Source: Merluccius polli (Eukaryota > Chordata > Actinopteri > Gadiformes > Merlucciidae). From it: a DNA stretch of 64,000 bases. Positions 47,037-59,081 of the stretch are shown here, piece by piece (the first letter of the stretch is position 1; each line of letters begins with the position of its first letter). The position numbers and the translations under genes are program-made. Below the pieces are notes generated by a model. That model had not been told where the DNA came from. It saw nothing but the letters and a program-made list of their open reading frames with translations, and did no database searches. The stretch covers positions 91,293-155,292 of the forward strand of contig JAOPHQ010005453.1 in NCBI GenBank assembly GCA_030340625.1, read 5' to 3'.

Positions 47037-48357
47037 GACTAGGACATAACTTAAAAACATAATAAACCATTGCAAACTCAATATTGCATGCGATTCAATT
47101 TAATACAATAGGTGTGTTTTCCCCCCTTTTTTCCTTATTGTGAATTGATTTGAAGGGTTTTACAGTTCAGACCTAATTACTGTGCATCATTTAAAATGTC
47201 TTCTCTTTTTTCCTCTAACTGAATAATAATTTTCTGATATATGATTAATTCATTATTATATATAAGATATGTTTGAAGAATGGCTTTTGTATTTGTACCT
47301 TTTCTATGTACTATTAAATTGTTAATTGTTTTTGGATGTTTATTTCCTGGGGCAGTTTGGATGTTCAACCACATCTGCCATCATAGAGATGTATAAATAT
47401 GGGTGTGGTTTTCCTTGTTGACCTGATGCAGATCCAAGTGGGATGGAAACATTGTATTTAATAAACATGTGGCAAAAATAAATGTTGTCTTTAATAAACG
47501 TGGCATAGAGAAACGTTGTCTTTAATTCCCTGGAGTCTGAGCACAAGCTCCATTTCACCTCAAATTGCATACGTTTGTCATACTAACTTATAACACAAAC
47601 GTTGCCACAAAACTTGGATATATATATATACTAACGTTCTTTGTACTATCTCCTTCTGCAGGACAGTGGGACCAGCTACTTGTCTTGGCCCAAGTACTAC
47701 CAAAGATGGCTGCTACCCTCCAGTTCAGAGAGGAACTTGTCCCTAATCCCAAGTCCTGGTGGTGTTCCCGAGTTTCATGGATGTGAAACCAGATGTGAAC
47801 TGGTATGTTTTTTACACCACCTCAAAATGTTTATTACTAATAGCATCTTTCTCTCCTACACCTGTATGTATTCCCCTTTAACTTATTTATTATTTACTGA
47901 TATGTAGGTTCTGCAAGACTATTTGGTGCCGAGACTGCTTCAAAAATGCTGGAGAAATAGAATAGCACATTCAAAGACAAAGTAATAAACAAAGCTAAGG
48001 AACTCATGAAGACCTGCCAGTTACAGGGGCAGTAGGCCCATGACTGAAGGCAAACTTTAATTGAATTATGGCTTTATATAAATAAAGAACTGTCCAACAC
48101 GACATGGAGCATTCAGGCAATGGAATTGGGCTTAATGCCGTTCAGACATTTTGTCTGAATGGCTTTCGTCTTTGGAGATGTACCTGAAACAAAAATGTCA
48201 TTGGCGTCTTTTGCTACTTCTGTTGCAGATCGTTAACATAATCTTTTATCCAGTAATTACTGATGGAATGACATGGTTTCTCAAGCATGTAATTGTAGAG
48301 CATCCCAAACCTTTTAAATAACTCTACCCAAACCACATCCTGACACCTAAACACTAT

Positions 48358-48713
48358 GGCCCTGTTCCCACCTGGTATTAACATGTGGTTTTGGAGATTC
48401 GATCACAAACGGACAGCTCTAAGTATACCAGTTCAAACTTGGTAATAAAATGTGGCTCCACACACTTCTCTGAGATCGGATGTCACTTCCCCCGTCCTAT
48501 ATGCAAAATAAACAAGTACATCCACTTGAAAAAGACAATAATATATGCCATTTGGTGGCGACGGAATGCGTGGCGGGAGCTGCTAAGAGAATGTGGATAT
48601 GTGGACCTCGGAAGGTGGTCTGGAGGAATCACATCTCAATGCGCGATGGGTGCGTGCAAACCTGTACTTCAGATCTCCAAAACCACATGTTAATACCAGG
48701 TGGGAACAGGGCC
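48358..48713. mobile_element. MITE with about 40-bp perfect inverted repeats and a TAT duplication
   Basis: 356 bp between TAT (48355-48357) and TAT (48714-48716). Both ends read GGCCCTGTTCCCACCTGGTA inward and continue TTAACATGTGGTTTTGGAGA without a mismatch. It is non-coding. The 3-bp duplication suggests a Harbinger-like transposase. Confidence 0.9.
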
Positions 48714-49496
48714 TATTTTATGGTGCATTATGTACAAGTCATTAGGAAAATTGGGCCGTTACAAAATATTTTGACTACTAACTAGTCACACAATTGTACT
48801 TTAGACATGTGCGATTTAAAGAAGGCATGTACTCTATTAGGGTTCATGGTTAATACAACAATGTCAAATGTACACTAAATAGGAGACTCTACCTGGAGTT
48901 CTTTAGCCTCTTCATCCCTAGGCCACTTTCTCAGGTTTTTGCCGAAAATAACATATCCAAATGAATAGAGTATATCTCCAGAACTACAAGGGCTTGTCAA
49001 TTAGTCTTGGTACCAGGAAGGAAAGATAACCCCTGTGAGATTGTTGTGCAAGTGAAATTATCAATGTGGATGCTACTGGATCAGAGTGAATAAAGCTAGA
49101 ACACAGCATAAATGGAAGATGTTTTAGAGTGAATACTATCTAGTGCATTATCAGTTGGTAGGCCTATAGCACTAAAGGCTGATAGCACAACATCTAATGA
49201 GTGCCTGGGTCAAGATTTGATGCAAATAAAGTGAAGTAGAGCACAGATGGAGGTTTTAGTAGAGATAGGTTTAGGCGGTGTCTCCAAATAAAAACAATAT
49301 ATCCAATGCAATCCAATGCAAAAATGACAATACAAACGTGATGAGACACAAACAGGTGAATATCTCGAGAACCTATTGTTCAATTTTGACATTCAAATAG
49401 AATAGAATTGAATTACACCAAGCTATCGCAATTGCACCAAATGGCCACCAGAAAGCGATAAAGATTGTGTTCTGATTGAAGGCAATTGACCCATTT

Positions 49497-50028
49497 TGTG
49501 TTCGGAATCGTACTGCCTACTACATACTCAATGAGTATGTACTGCATACTGCCTACTGAAAGAACGATTAAGTATGCCATTACCAGCAGACCATTCACAC
49601 TGAAGTATACAGCCAAGTATCCCAGAATGCATTTCGCACCAACCGGAAGCGACAGCGGAGATTTGAAAGCAGGCTGAAAGCTGTTGTAAATTCACTGTTT
49701 ATATGTCACTTTATTGATTTTTTATATTATTTGGTCGATAAAGTCACCCTGTAGATTTCCAATGTGTGGTCAGTATATCTAAATGACGCCTGTTTGAAAT
49801 TGGCTCCAATGTTTTCAGAGTTGTGAGGTGACGTCTGAAGAGACACAATGCATTGTGGGGCAGTTGAGTATGTCTAGTAAGCTCACGCCGCATACTCTTG
49901 CTAATCTAGTATACATCCGGGCATTTTTCGTGTACACAAAATCTACATACTATGCAGTGTGAACGCACGACTCAATTTGAAATCATACTTAGTATGAATA
50001 GTATGTTAGTATGAGATTCCGAACACAG
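49497..50028. mobile_element. MITE (GTGTTCGGAAT ends, rich in GTATG/CATAC)
   Basis: The left end GTGTTCGGAATCGTACTGCC and right end GAGATTCCGAACACA are inverted. Both subterminal regions are dense in TACATACT/AGTATGTA. The target duplication is unclear. Confidence 0.7.
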
Positions 50029-51359
50029 CCCATGATTGTTAACATAATTGTGACATTTCAAAATGGTGCCTAGACACTGGATTATCTGTTTATGGTGGTT
50101 TTACGCGATCAAACACAACTTTGATGACAAAAACAACAAAGATAAGACATAATTTGTGGTTGTAACTAGAAAAAGTTACGTGTTTTAATGATGGTTTTTG
50201 GCCTCTAGTCTGGCGAGTTTTGGTAACGTGATATTGTTTGGATTGTTGGAATCAGCAGTCTCAGCTTTCAGTCTCAGTTTGTGTAGATAACATGACGGGA
50301 AAAAGATCACTATTGCTGTGCACGTGCACAGTTATGAAATACATAACTCTTATTGTTACATGCTTATTATTTTGTTTGTGGTTAGAATTATGTTTCATTT
50401 AGCTAACAATTGTTATGATAGACTAAAATGTATCTTATCGTTCTAAGAGTGTTTCACATGACTGCTTTCACACATGTTTAAATGCCTTATGACGTCTTTG
50501 TTTTATTTTGGGGGGGGCTGCCCTTCATCTCTGGATGAAGAGCACAGTCATATAGTTGATTGGAACTCTGTTAGTGTTACAGTACAGCTGTATAGTGTTC
50601 TTTAGGCACTGGTGTATGGTGTATTTATTCATTACAACTCTGGAATGGAGTTTATTTTTACACCTAATGAAGTGTTAATTTAACACTGACCTGTTTTTAC
50701 ACTCAGATACAACGTACACTCACAGAATTATAAATGTACACCTGCAGATTTGCTGTGTAGTTAGTAAGGTTATCAAAAATATTGATACTTTTTCGATAGC
50801 ATGTGTTTAAAACAATACAATCTCCGTTAATTTTACATTCGATAGTAACGAAAGTACCGAAGCTATAAAAAAAAAAACAGATCTACAATCAGATTTTCAA
50901 CACATCTCTTCAAAGTATTGAGAGAGGTAATGTTGCGTTAATATAATACTGTAATAAGTGTATAGTTGTCATTATTGAAAAACCAAGTGGCTCATGATGC
51001 TGCGATGTGACGGCTAACGTTAGCTGGTTAGCTTGCACATTCGTTAGTTAACTTTACCGATATTAGTCAAGTTCATGTTGTAGAACAATATTATGGGCGA
51101 TCGCACCATTTTCATGAACAATCTAGACACACGCAGTAAAATCAGTTTAACCAATTATTCTCTATACACACACACAATACAATAATGACCATGGAACTGT
51201 CTAACAAATTATTTGTTATCCAAAGCTTAGTAACTACAGATGCTGCTTCCCGGAAGAGGACTTGAGAACAGCATAGATGTCCTTTTCTCTGGCTGCGCAT
51301 ATGAATACGCGCAGAGCGTATCACAGGCGAAACTATTACATTTGATTATATGTTAGGTT

Positions 51360-52264
51360 TAGGGCTGTCAATCGATTAAAATATTTAACTCGATTAATCG
51401 CATGATTGATCATAGTTAATCATGATTAATCACGATTAACTATGATCTATGAGGTAATACTCTTTTCAACATGAGAATAGACATGCTTGCTTTATGCAAA
51501 AAAAGCATGTTTATTTATTGTTACAATGAGAAATACTCTCAGTTCAAGTAACTAACGTGCAAACTGCATAGTAATGTTTACTAACACAGTAGTGTGTTGA
51601 ACTTCACATTTGATCTATTCATCCTCATTTTTGTTTAAGCAGCCATTTAACACAAAAGAATGCCCCTCAATGCATTGCATTGCAATTTGCATCAAATTCA
51701 AAACAAACAGGGTGATGCACAAAATAACTTAAAGAAAATAATAATTAAGTATTATTATTAATAATAATTTAGTTAAATAAAGTGTTTGCGGCTTGTAGAG
51801 TTGTCCAGCTGTTTCCCTTTTAAATTATCCAGCGTGGTTTGCTTCATGCGAGGGGGCGCCGGGCAGGGGTGGACTGGCCATCGGGCATACTGGGCAATTG
51901 CCCGGTATGCCCGATGCACATCTTTGGGCCGGCCCAGGACTGTCATAAAAATAAAAAATAAAGTAATTTGTCCTAACCGGAGGCGGTGTGTTACGATCGC
52001 CCCCCCCCCCCCCCAGATTGTTTCACACAGACGCGGGAGGGTACCTTTTGCGTCAGTATCAGACGTCTATTACGAGTTGGGATGAGAACGTGTTGTGTAG
52101 TTTGTTTGCGGCATCGACCTCGTGTGCATTGCTTCCTGATTTCCCGAGCTACGGAGTGGCCCGAGGTTCAAATGTCACAGCGTTAATCGCGCGTTAAAAA
52201 AATTAGTGCCGTTAAAAACATGTTGCGTTAACGCGTTAATAACGCGTTAACTTTGACAGCCTTA
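51360..52264. mobile_element. hAT element D, nested inside C
   Basis: Perfect 8-bp duplications GTTAGGTT (51352-51359 and 52265-52272). The ends are TAGGGCTGTCAATCGATTA and AACTTTGACAGCCTTA, with repeated ATTAATC/GATTAA and GTTAACGCG motifs at the two sides. It contains GC-rich MITE debris from 51864. Confidence 0.92.
51864..52014. mobile_element. GC-rich hAT MITE fragment inside element D
   Basis: Starts CAGGGGTGGACTGGCCATCG then GGCATACTGGGCAA, matching the left end of the MITE at 2427. It ends in GGCGGTGTGTTACGATCG and a C run (about 52000-52014), like the array at 21045. The right terminus is not identifiable. Confidence 0.65.
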
Positions 52265-52919
52265 GTTAGGTTAAATCGATGTTGGGTGTGTATTATCCAT
52301 ACAGTCTATAGTCATATCCATTATAGCTCCTTTCCTTTGTGCGCAAGTGAGCGTCTCATACCAATAAACAGATTCATTCCAATAAACAGTAATCATACTG
52401 ATTCCTTCTCCTTTGTTAAAGTGATGTTTAACATAAAACGTTAATTTGGCTCCTACAGTTTGTATTGTTGTGTGTATATATTTTTATATCAGTCATGTAT
52501 GTATCCATTTACTGTATCCATATTTTACAAAGTTTGCAACGGTGCATCCCTACTATTAACATTATAACAAATGTGTTGGTATATGGTCAGTGACTTTTTC
52601 ATCTGTACCAGCACTGTGTGCAGGTTGATAATACAAAACTAATTTAAAAATGATCCTAATTTGTGTGCCTAGTATCGTTTTTATTATTATACTAGTATTT
52701 AAAATTCTGGTATTGTGACAACCTTAGTTAGTGTTTGAGCTGTTGTATGTTCTGCTTTTAGCCCTGTACAGCCCTTTGGGATTTCCAAATGAAAAGTGCT
52801 TGATGAAAATGAATTATTAAGCCAGAAATAGGGTTTTAAACTTTCGTGAGACAAACAACATTGAAGCAACGCTGAACAAAGCCAACAAATAAAAAACAAA
52901 GCCAGATCAGCTTATATAA

Positions 52920-53060
52920 TAGGGCTGCACGAAATGAGGAAAACATGCGATATGTGATAACATTGTTGAATATTGCGAATTGCAAAAATTTGTGAAACAT
53001 AAAATTGATGATTGACTCAACCATTTATATCAAGTAAAGACAGATAAAAATCCTTTGCCC
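52920..53060. mobile_element. hAT 5' end fragment (TAGGGCTGCACGA)
   Basis: TAGGGCTGCACGAAATGAGG followed by ATGCGATATGTGATAAC. A recognisable hAT terminus without its partner. Confidence 0.6.
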
Positions 53061-53157
53061 AAAGAATAACAAAATTATAAGATGAAGCAAATCAAAGATT
53101 TTGATTTATGGAAAACATTACTGACTGACCCTGCATTTGGGTACAATTAGAGTTAAA

Positions 53158-53159
<2 letters not shown>

Positions 53160-53220
<61 letters not shown>
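53160..53220. repeat. GT microsatellite abutting the exon c donor
   Basis: About 30 GT units. In the sense of srbd1 this is an AC run that starts six bases after the exon c splice junction. Confidence 0.95.
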
Positions 53221-53221
<1 letters not shown>

Positions 53222-53225
53222 AGAC

Positions 53226-53329
53226 CTGCAGTTGATGCACCACCTCATGAAGTCACTCTTCACCCTGTCGGGAATGTTCACCTTCACTGTCAGGATCTTC
53301 AGATTTTCCCCGCGGTTAATAGCCAAGGT
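53226..53329 (-). CDS. srbd1: srbd1 exon c
   Basis: 104-bp exon. It reads TLAINRGENLKILTVKVNIP and then DRVKSDFMRWCINC, plus two bases of an Arg codon. LAINRGExLKxLxVKVxxP is highly conserved in Tex and SRBD1. The acceptor is GTTTGTAG followed by ACC. The donor reads CTGCAG then GTCTGA and runs straight into an AC repeat in the sense direction (plus strand TG repeat 53160-53220). Donor positions +3 to +6 are therefore poor matches to GTRAGT. The previous intron is 9.1 kb and the next is 22.5 kb. Confidence 0.88.
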
Positions 53330-54415
53330 CTACAAACACACACACACACGCACATTAAAAGCAACACAAATATGTAAAAGCTGACAAGAACAGTATCTCA
53401 AGTTTATCTCAGTATATCAAGTTCCATAAATAATATTACATTAGTAAGTAAAGTAGGAACAGATTTGTAGTTTGCTTCTACAAATCCAAATCTGTTCACT
53501 GAAATACCATTGCTACGATATGTCTTTTAGGCTCATTGACTATAACCCATAATGTATTTCATCTATAAAATGTATTTCATGTTGAGTCTTCTGTCATGAG
53601 TGTTGAATTACTCAGTGAACCAAACTAAAAGTAATCTAATAAATGCAGGTAGAGATGTACATTTCGTTTGTTTTTCCATTTTAAAATTATTTATTAAAAT
53701 TAAATGTATTCAATATTGGATATTGGCCTATGAACGTCATCCACCTCTGATATTTAAAAATACCATATGTCCCCTACGCCTTTAGGAAGTCAACTGCCGC
53801 ACTGCACTGTCGCTTCTCAACACCACTGCTGGAATGTGACCAGCTCTCCTCACCTTTTTTCCTCCTCACTGTTTAGAGCAGCTAATAGTTTTTACTGCTA
53901 ATTTCTTTTTTCTTGTGTTAACAAGATTATTTTCACATCATATATCTGCCAAACGTACCATAAGCAATAAAAATAACGATTGTTTTTGTTAAATTTCTGT
54001 AGTTGGTTAACGTTCAACATTCGGTAGCTTGGAATTCTGTGCGTTCTGTGGAAGTATACAGGGTCACATGCATGGAATTTACAATTTAGACCATTTATAA
54101 GCCACACTATTTAATCTGTATTGTTATTACATGTGTGTCGGTTGCTCAATCGAAGTTGTTATAGATTATTTCTGGCTAAATTGTGTATTTGTATTGTATT
54201 CTACCGATTCAGTGTTTGGTGCGATATGGAGGAACTCAAAACATTTAACTCTCTTATCAAGTGTAACCCTTGTTTATGGTGTAGTTTATATAATTCTTAC
54301 ATTAGCTTGGATCCAAGTGCATGAATGAATTATGAATTGTATATTTCCACAGGACAGAATGAATGTGATGTTGTATGATCGATTTTTATTAAGTTTTTGT
54401 TTCATATTGAATATA
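53330..54415. other. srbd1 intron, no gene seen
   Basis: AT-rich, with a short CA tract (53336-53350). No recognised element before the Tc1 copy. Confidence 0.5.
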
Positions 54416-55635
54416 CACTCACCGGCCACTTTATTAGGTACACCTGTCCAACTGCTCGTTAACGCAAATTTCTAATCAGCCAATCACATGGCAGCAACTC
54501 AATGCATTTAGGCATGTAGACATGGTCAGGACGATCTGCTGCAGTTCAAACCGAGCATCAGAATGGGGAAGAAAGGTGATTTAAGTGACTTTGAACGTGG
54601 CATGGTTGTTGGTGCCAGATGGGCTGGTCTGAGTATTTCAGAGACTGCTGATCTACTGGGATTTTCACGCACAACCATCTCTAGGGTTTACAGAGAATGG
54701 TCCGAAAAAGAGAAAATATCCAGTGAGCGGCAGTTCTGTGGGCGCAAATGCCTTGTTGATGCTAGAGGTCAGAGGAGAATGGCCAGACTGGTTCGAGCTG
54801 ATAGAAAGGCAACTGTAACTCAAATAACCACTCGTTACAACAGAGGTATGCAGAAGAGCATCTCTGAACGCACAACACGTCGAACCTTGAGGCGGATGGG
54901 CTACAGCAGCAGAAGACCACACCGGGTGCCACTCCTGTCAGCTAAGAACATGAAACTGAGGCTACAATTCGCACAGGCTCACCAAAATTGGACAATCGAA
55001 GATTGGAAAAACGTTGCCTGGTCTGATGAGTCTCGATTTCTGCTGCGACATTCGGATGGTAGGGTCAGAATTTGGCGTCAACAACATGAAAGCATGGATC
55101 CATCCTGCCTTGTATCAACGGTTCAGGCTGGTGGTGGTGGTGTAATGGTGTGGGGGATATTTTCCTGGCACACTTTGGGCTTATTAGTACCAATTGAGCA
55201 TCGTGTCAAAGCCACAGACTACCTGAGTATTGTTGCTGACCATGTCCATCCCTTTATGACCACAGTGTACCCATCTTCTGATGGCTACTTCCAGCAGGAT
55301 AACGCGCCATGTCATAAAGCGCGAATCATCTCAGACTGGTTTCTTGAACATGACAATGAGTTCACTGTACTCAAATGGCCTCCACAGTCACCAGATCTCA
55401 ATCCAATAGAGCACCTTTGGGATGTGGTGGAACGGGAGATTCGCATCATGGATGTGCAGCCGACAAATCTGCAGCAACTGCGTGATGCTATCATGTCAAT
55501 ATGGACCAAACTCTCTGAGGAATGTTTCCAGTACCTTGTTGAATCTGTGCCACGAAGGATTAAGGCAGTTCTGAAGGCAAAAGGGGGTCCAACCCGGTAC
55601 TAGCAAGGTGTACCTAATAAAGTGGCCGGTGAGTG
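54416..55635 (+). mobile_element. Tc1-like transposon, copy 2 (1220 bp)
   Basis: Termini CACTCACCGGCCACTTTATT on both sides, flanked by TA (54414-54415 and 55636-55637). It has the same length as copy 1 at 8536-9755, in the opposite orientation. It contains an uninterrupted transposase gene. Confidence 0.96.
54563..55603 (+). CDS. Tc1-like transposase (DD36E), apparently intact
   Basis: 346 codons, a full length for the family. The helix-turn-helix region covers about residues 8-46 (SISETADLLGFSRTTISRVY) and a second basic region about 95-125 (TTRRTLRRMGYSSRRPHR). Catalytic residues are Asp in AWSDESRF (about 155), Asp in YFQQDNAPCH (about 246) and Glu in DLNPIEHLW (about 283), with 36 residues between the last two. 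The end PRRIKAVLKAKGGPTRY is complete, unlike copy 1. It differs from copy 1 at a handful of residues (W20, M130, G190, S201 and A217 here). No stops or frameshifts. Activity is possible but untested. Confidence 0.93.
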   Translation: MGKKGDLSDFERGMVVGARWAGLSISETADLLGFSRTTISRVYREWSEKEKISSERQFCGRKCLVDARGQRRMARLVRADRKATVTQITTRYNRGMQKSISERTTRRTLRRMGYSSRRPHRVPLLSAKNMKLRLQFAQAHQNWTIEDWKNVAWSDESRFLLRHSDGRVRIWRQQHESMDPSCLVSTVQAGGGGVMVWGIFSWHTLGLLVPIEHRVKATDYLSIVADHVHPFMTTVYPSSDGYFQQDNAPCHKARIISDWFLEHDNEFTVLKWPPQSPDLNPIEHLWDVVEREIRIMDVQPTNLQQLRDAIMSIWTKLSEECFQYLVESVPRRIKAVLKAKGGPTRY

Positions 55636-58600
55636 TATATCGTCATTGATGAACAACAGTGAAGGTTAGTACTAATATAAAAATAAGAATTCACTTCACA
55701 AAACAATATAGTGTCCAGTGACCGCTGGCTTGTATTTAAACCAATATTCTGCTCGGCGTGCATCTGCTTGCACTGTGTAACACTTTAAGAAAACGGTGAG
55801 GCTTGATATTGCAGACTGACACACTTTATTTAATTCCAATCATTCGCAGGGCATTGAACGCAACTCGTGTAACTTTTAATAACGTCTACACCTTATTAAA
55901 ATACATCCATGGTCTATCTACATACCGTTTCCCCCTGAACTCTGAACTCCACTCCCGGGTAAAATAAAATAAACGCCATCAACATAAAACACTTTGCACC
56001 TGGCTAAAAGTTTAAAGTAAAATGCTTCTTGGGGCTGTTAAGAGTATAGCCACCATGGTTTTTCTGTTATTCTTTGTTAAGAAAAACTAGTTCATTTAAA
56101 TGGCAGTAATGTATCCTTGAATAATTTTTTTGTGTAATTTGGCATAATTTGTTTTGCATTTAACATTACATATCGGCACAGAACATCGGTATCTGCCCCA
56201 AATCCATATGGGACGTTCCCTATTGTAAAGCCAAACAAAACTAATCTAAATCTAAGTTACAGAAGTGAAAAACATATGAGGAACGCACACACACACGTGA
56301 GGAGCCGAGGCCTCTGTGTCCGGTGGCCAGCCCTGTTGTGGGTGGTGCTGGTGGGCCCTCGGAGGAGCTGTTACATGCTGTTAAGCAAACAGTAGTAAGT
56401 GTCTGACCTTTTCAGCTGGGCACCTTTAGCCCTGCTACACAACAGGGCCAAGAAGCAAAACGTCAATCTGGAGGTCAAGCGGAAGACGCAAGCTGACAAA
56501 TGCCACCACCGCGCCACCATCAGCAGCCGGGCACCGCAAGGCCTCCCCGCCCCCATCACCACATAACGCCATAACCACTAGCACTCAGCTGCACCCTAGC
56601 ATGTGTTGCAGCTGTGTGCATGTGAGGTCGCCTTGGACACACACACACACACACACACATACACAGCTGATGGCATAGTAAGCACAGGAATTGAAGCAGC
56701 AAGCTTGCCTGAATCATGATGAAAATTTGATTTATCTTTTTTTGGCATGTTCCCGCTTCAGGCTGCTGCATTGACAGAGAGAAAATATCCCCTACAATCT
56801 TCATCAAAGCCATGAAGTTTCCCTTTCAGGAGAGCACAGAGCAAAAGGTTTTTTCGGTACTCGAAAAGTGAAAACCAACCTCCTGGTATTCCCAGGAGAA
56901 ATCTGTGTTCTCGTGGGTCAGGATTCCCATTAAGTCCAAGTTCAGTTAAATGTAAGAAAACGACTCATGCAGTGGAAAAGACACCTGAACTGTAACTGCA
57001 ATAGACAATAAATCAAGGCCCCTTTCACACATGGAATAAGGTGCCAAGTAAGATTTTGTAAATATTTCAAAAACTCATCCATTACATGTAGGTTAGTAAG
57101 TCCGCCAAGTTGCCAATTCAACGTCTGTGGCAATTGGGGAAAAAAACGGCAACTTATAGTGAAAACTAGAAGTGCATCACTGATTCCTGTAGAGTCTTTG
57201 TCAAGCTCTAAAGAAACTGATCCTACCACAGGGCCCTGCACGTGCCTGTACAACACACAAACATTTTCGGGGCAGATCCTTTTAATTAAACAACTTCCTC
57301 TCCACATCCTCTGTAATTTAACCACAAATTGTTATTTTCCACAGTTCACAAGTTCAAATCTGAACCATCATGCACGCAACACGATTGCAAGTAAAACAGT
57401 TAAAAGAATTTAAGTGAAAGGGTTAGAGAAAACTGCTGCCTGTGTATGGTGACCATAATCAACTATGTATGGGAGCCATAATCAACTGTGGAGTGGTTCT
57501 TGGGTTTGCTTGTTTTTGTGGTTCACCACTGTCCTCAATGACAGTAACTATTCCTAACTCTCGAGACGATCTGCTTCTCTCCGGGTTAAGGTCTAAGAAT
57601 GTGTGTGTGTGTGTGTGTGTTAGACAGGCCAGTAGTGACAAGTAGTCATGTTCTAGCCAAAGCCTGACGAGAGCAGACAGAGCAGTCCTTCCTCCATCCC
57701 ACCATCAGCCCCCAAGGAAAAGTTGGCGACCAGCCAGCCAGCCAGAAATAAATAATAATTTTTAAATAAACATTCTTCCTGAAATGGCATTAACAACCCC
57801 CCATTATCAAATTAAATAGTTGTGAGCAGTGTTATATGACTAAATCAATGAAAACGTTTTTGTTGGTTGTTGTTTTTTCCCCAGCAGTCCATCAAGAGAA
57901 ATGTTTAATTGATTAAACAGTGTCATTTAGCCGAGTATCTCCCTGGTCTAGCCTAAAACGACAGCGCTAAACTACCATTTGACACCACAAACTGCATTAT
58001 AACAAATCCGCAATGGCATTTTCCACTTCTAGATCTATATAGCTTCAAGGTAAAAATATATAAATACATATAAAACAGCATGCTCTATAAAACATTGAAC
58101 TTGTGGTAACACTGGTCTACATATTCTATGTGAATGTAAAATAATTAAAGTAAATCATTTGTATAAAATTGCCCATTATTCGTAAATCAATAGCCAAAAA
58201 ACATTTAAAAAAAAGGTTTTTGCTTCATGCACTATTTGAAAACAATCATTTCAGTATGGTCATGCTGCTAATTAGAAGGTGCTAATTGTAACGTGTCCAC
58301 ATAAAATGTTGACTATGAAGAAACAGCAAAATAAATACCGTAGTACTTTGTGTTACACATTTGCAGGTGAGCGAGGCAGTTTGCTGGCTTTGCTCCAAAA
58401 CACTCTGTCTGTTTCCCCCCATGCTTAACCTTTAGCAAACCACCAGATCTGGCGCATTATATACAAAAAAAATGTGCTAAAACAAACAGGCTCACACACA
58501 TGCCACCTGTCAAAACACATCTGAAGCATACCGCCCAACACACACAAACAAACACACGTACATACACACGCAACCAAGTTAACGGCTAGAAAAGGTTCAC

Positions 58601-59016
58601 TTTAGCCTGAATCCGACAGCTAGCAGGGTCACAGTGGCCGCTAGATTAACGCTCTGTGACAACGGCGCGTCATCGAATTAACAGCCTCGCACACAGGAGG
58701 AGTTGGGGGGTGGAGGGCATGTGGAGAGAGAGGCAGGAAACTACAGAGAGAGAGAGACAGAGAGATCGGGGTGGAGCAATAGGCGTAGGCTAGGACCACA
58801 CCTATGTGTTGCTCATATCCACTCGCTCTCCATTTTTCTTCGCTCCAACCTCCCTCCCTCTGTCCTTGCCTCCGTCTTTGGACCCAGCAGCAATAGCTGT
58901 CAGGGCAGGAGAACGCCTGTCAATCAAAGCCTCCTAATCCAATGGCATGTCAGCAGGGAACATGTCACATATGTTAAGTGGAGAGAATGGGCAAGCAGGG
59001 GGGTTATGATGTACGT

Positions 59017-59018
<2 letters not shown>
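55636..59018. other. srbd1 intron, no gene seen
   Basis: CA/TG tracts at about 56636-56660 and 57600-57620, and a purine tract at about 58748-58766. Single-copy-looking sequence otherwise. Open frames have no familiar motif. Confidence 0.45.

Positions 59019-59080
<62 letters not shown>
59019..59080. repeat. TG microsatellite
   Basis: About 31 TG units. Confidence 0.95.

Positions 59081-59081
<1 letters not shown>

Larger units (their letters stand above)
37203..47990 (+). pseudogene. Possible relic multi-exon gene on the plus strand, broken by transposons
   Basis: Several short segments have good plus-strand splice signals. 37203-37271 (acceptor TTTTCTGCTGCAG, donor GTAAGT) reads MFRGTKKYVKVDVAAFSSLI, and 37375-37472 (acceptor TTTAAG) reads KKVSIAGDNIHLLDDSSTEM then DEVFIDGSNQH and a stop. 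Together they resemble a small ubiquitin-like or CIDE-N-like domain. 44849-44906 and 47662-47802 have pyrimidine-rich acceptors (TTGTTTCAG, CTCCTTCTGCAG) and GT donors. From 47908 the frame reads FGAETASKMLEK, then TAG where a Trp might be expected, then NSTFKDKVINKAKELMKTCQ. A Tc1, a Harbinger fragment and an L2 LINE lie between the pieces. The linkage, and the idea that it came from a transposon-borne gene, are inference. Confidence 0.3.
50766..52724. mobile_element. hAT element C, outer shell of a second nest
   Basis: 8-bp duplications TAGTTAGT (50758-50765 and 52725-52732). The ends are AAGGTTATCAAAAATATTG and, read inward from the right, AGGTTGTCACAATACC. hAT element D (51360-52264) interrupts it. 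No transposase was found. Confidence 0.8.
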
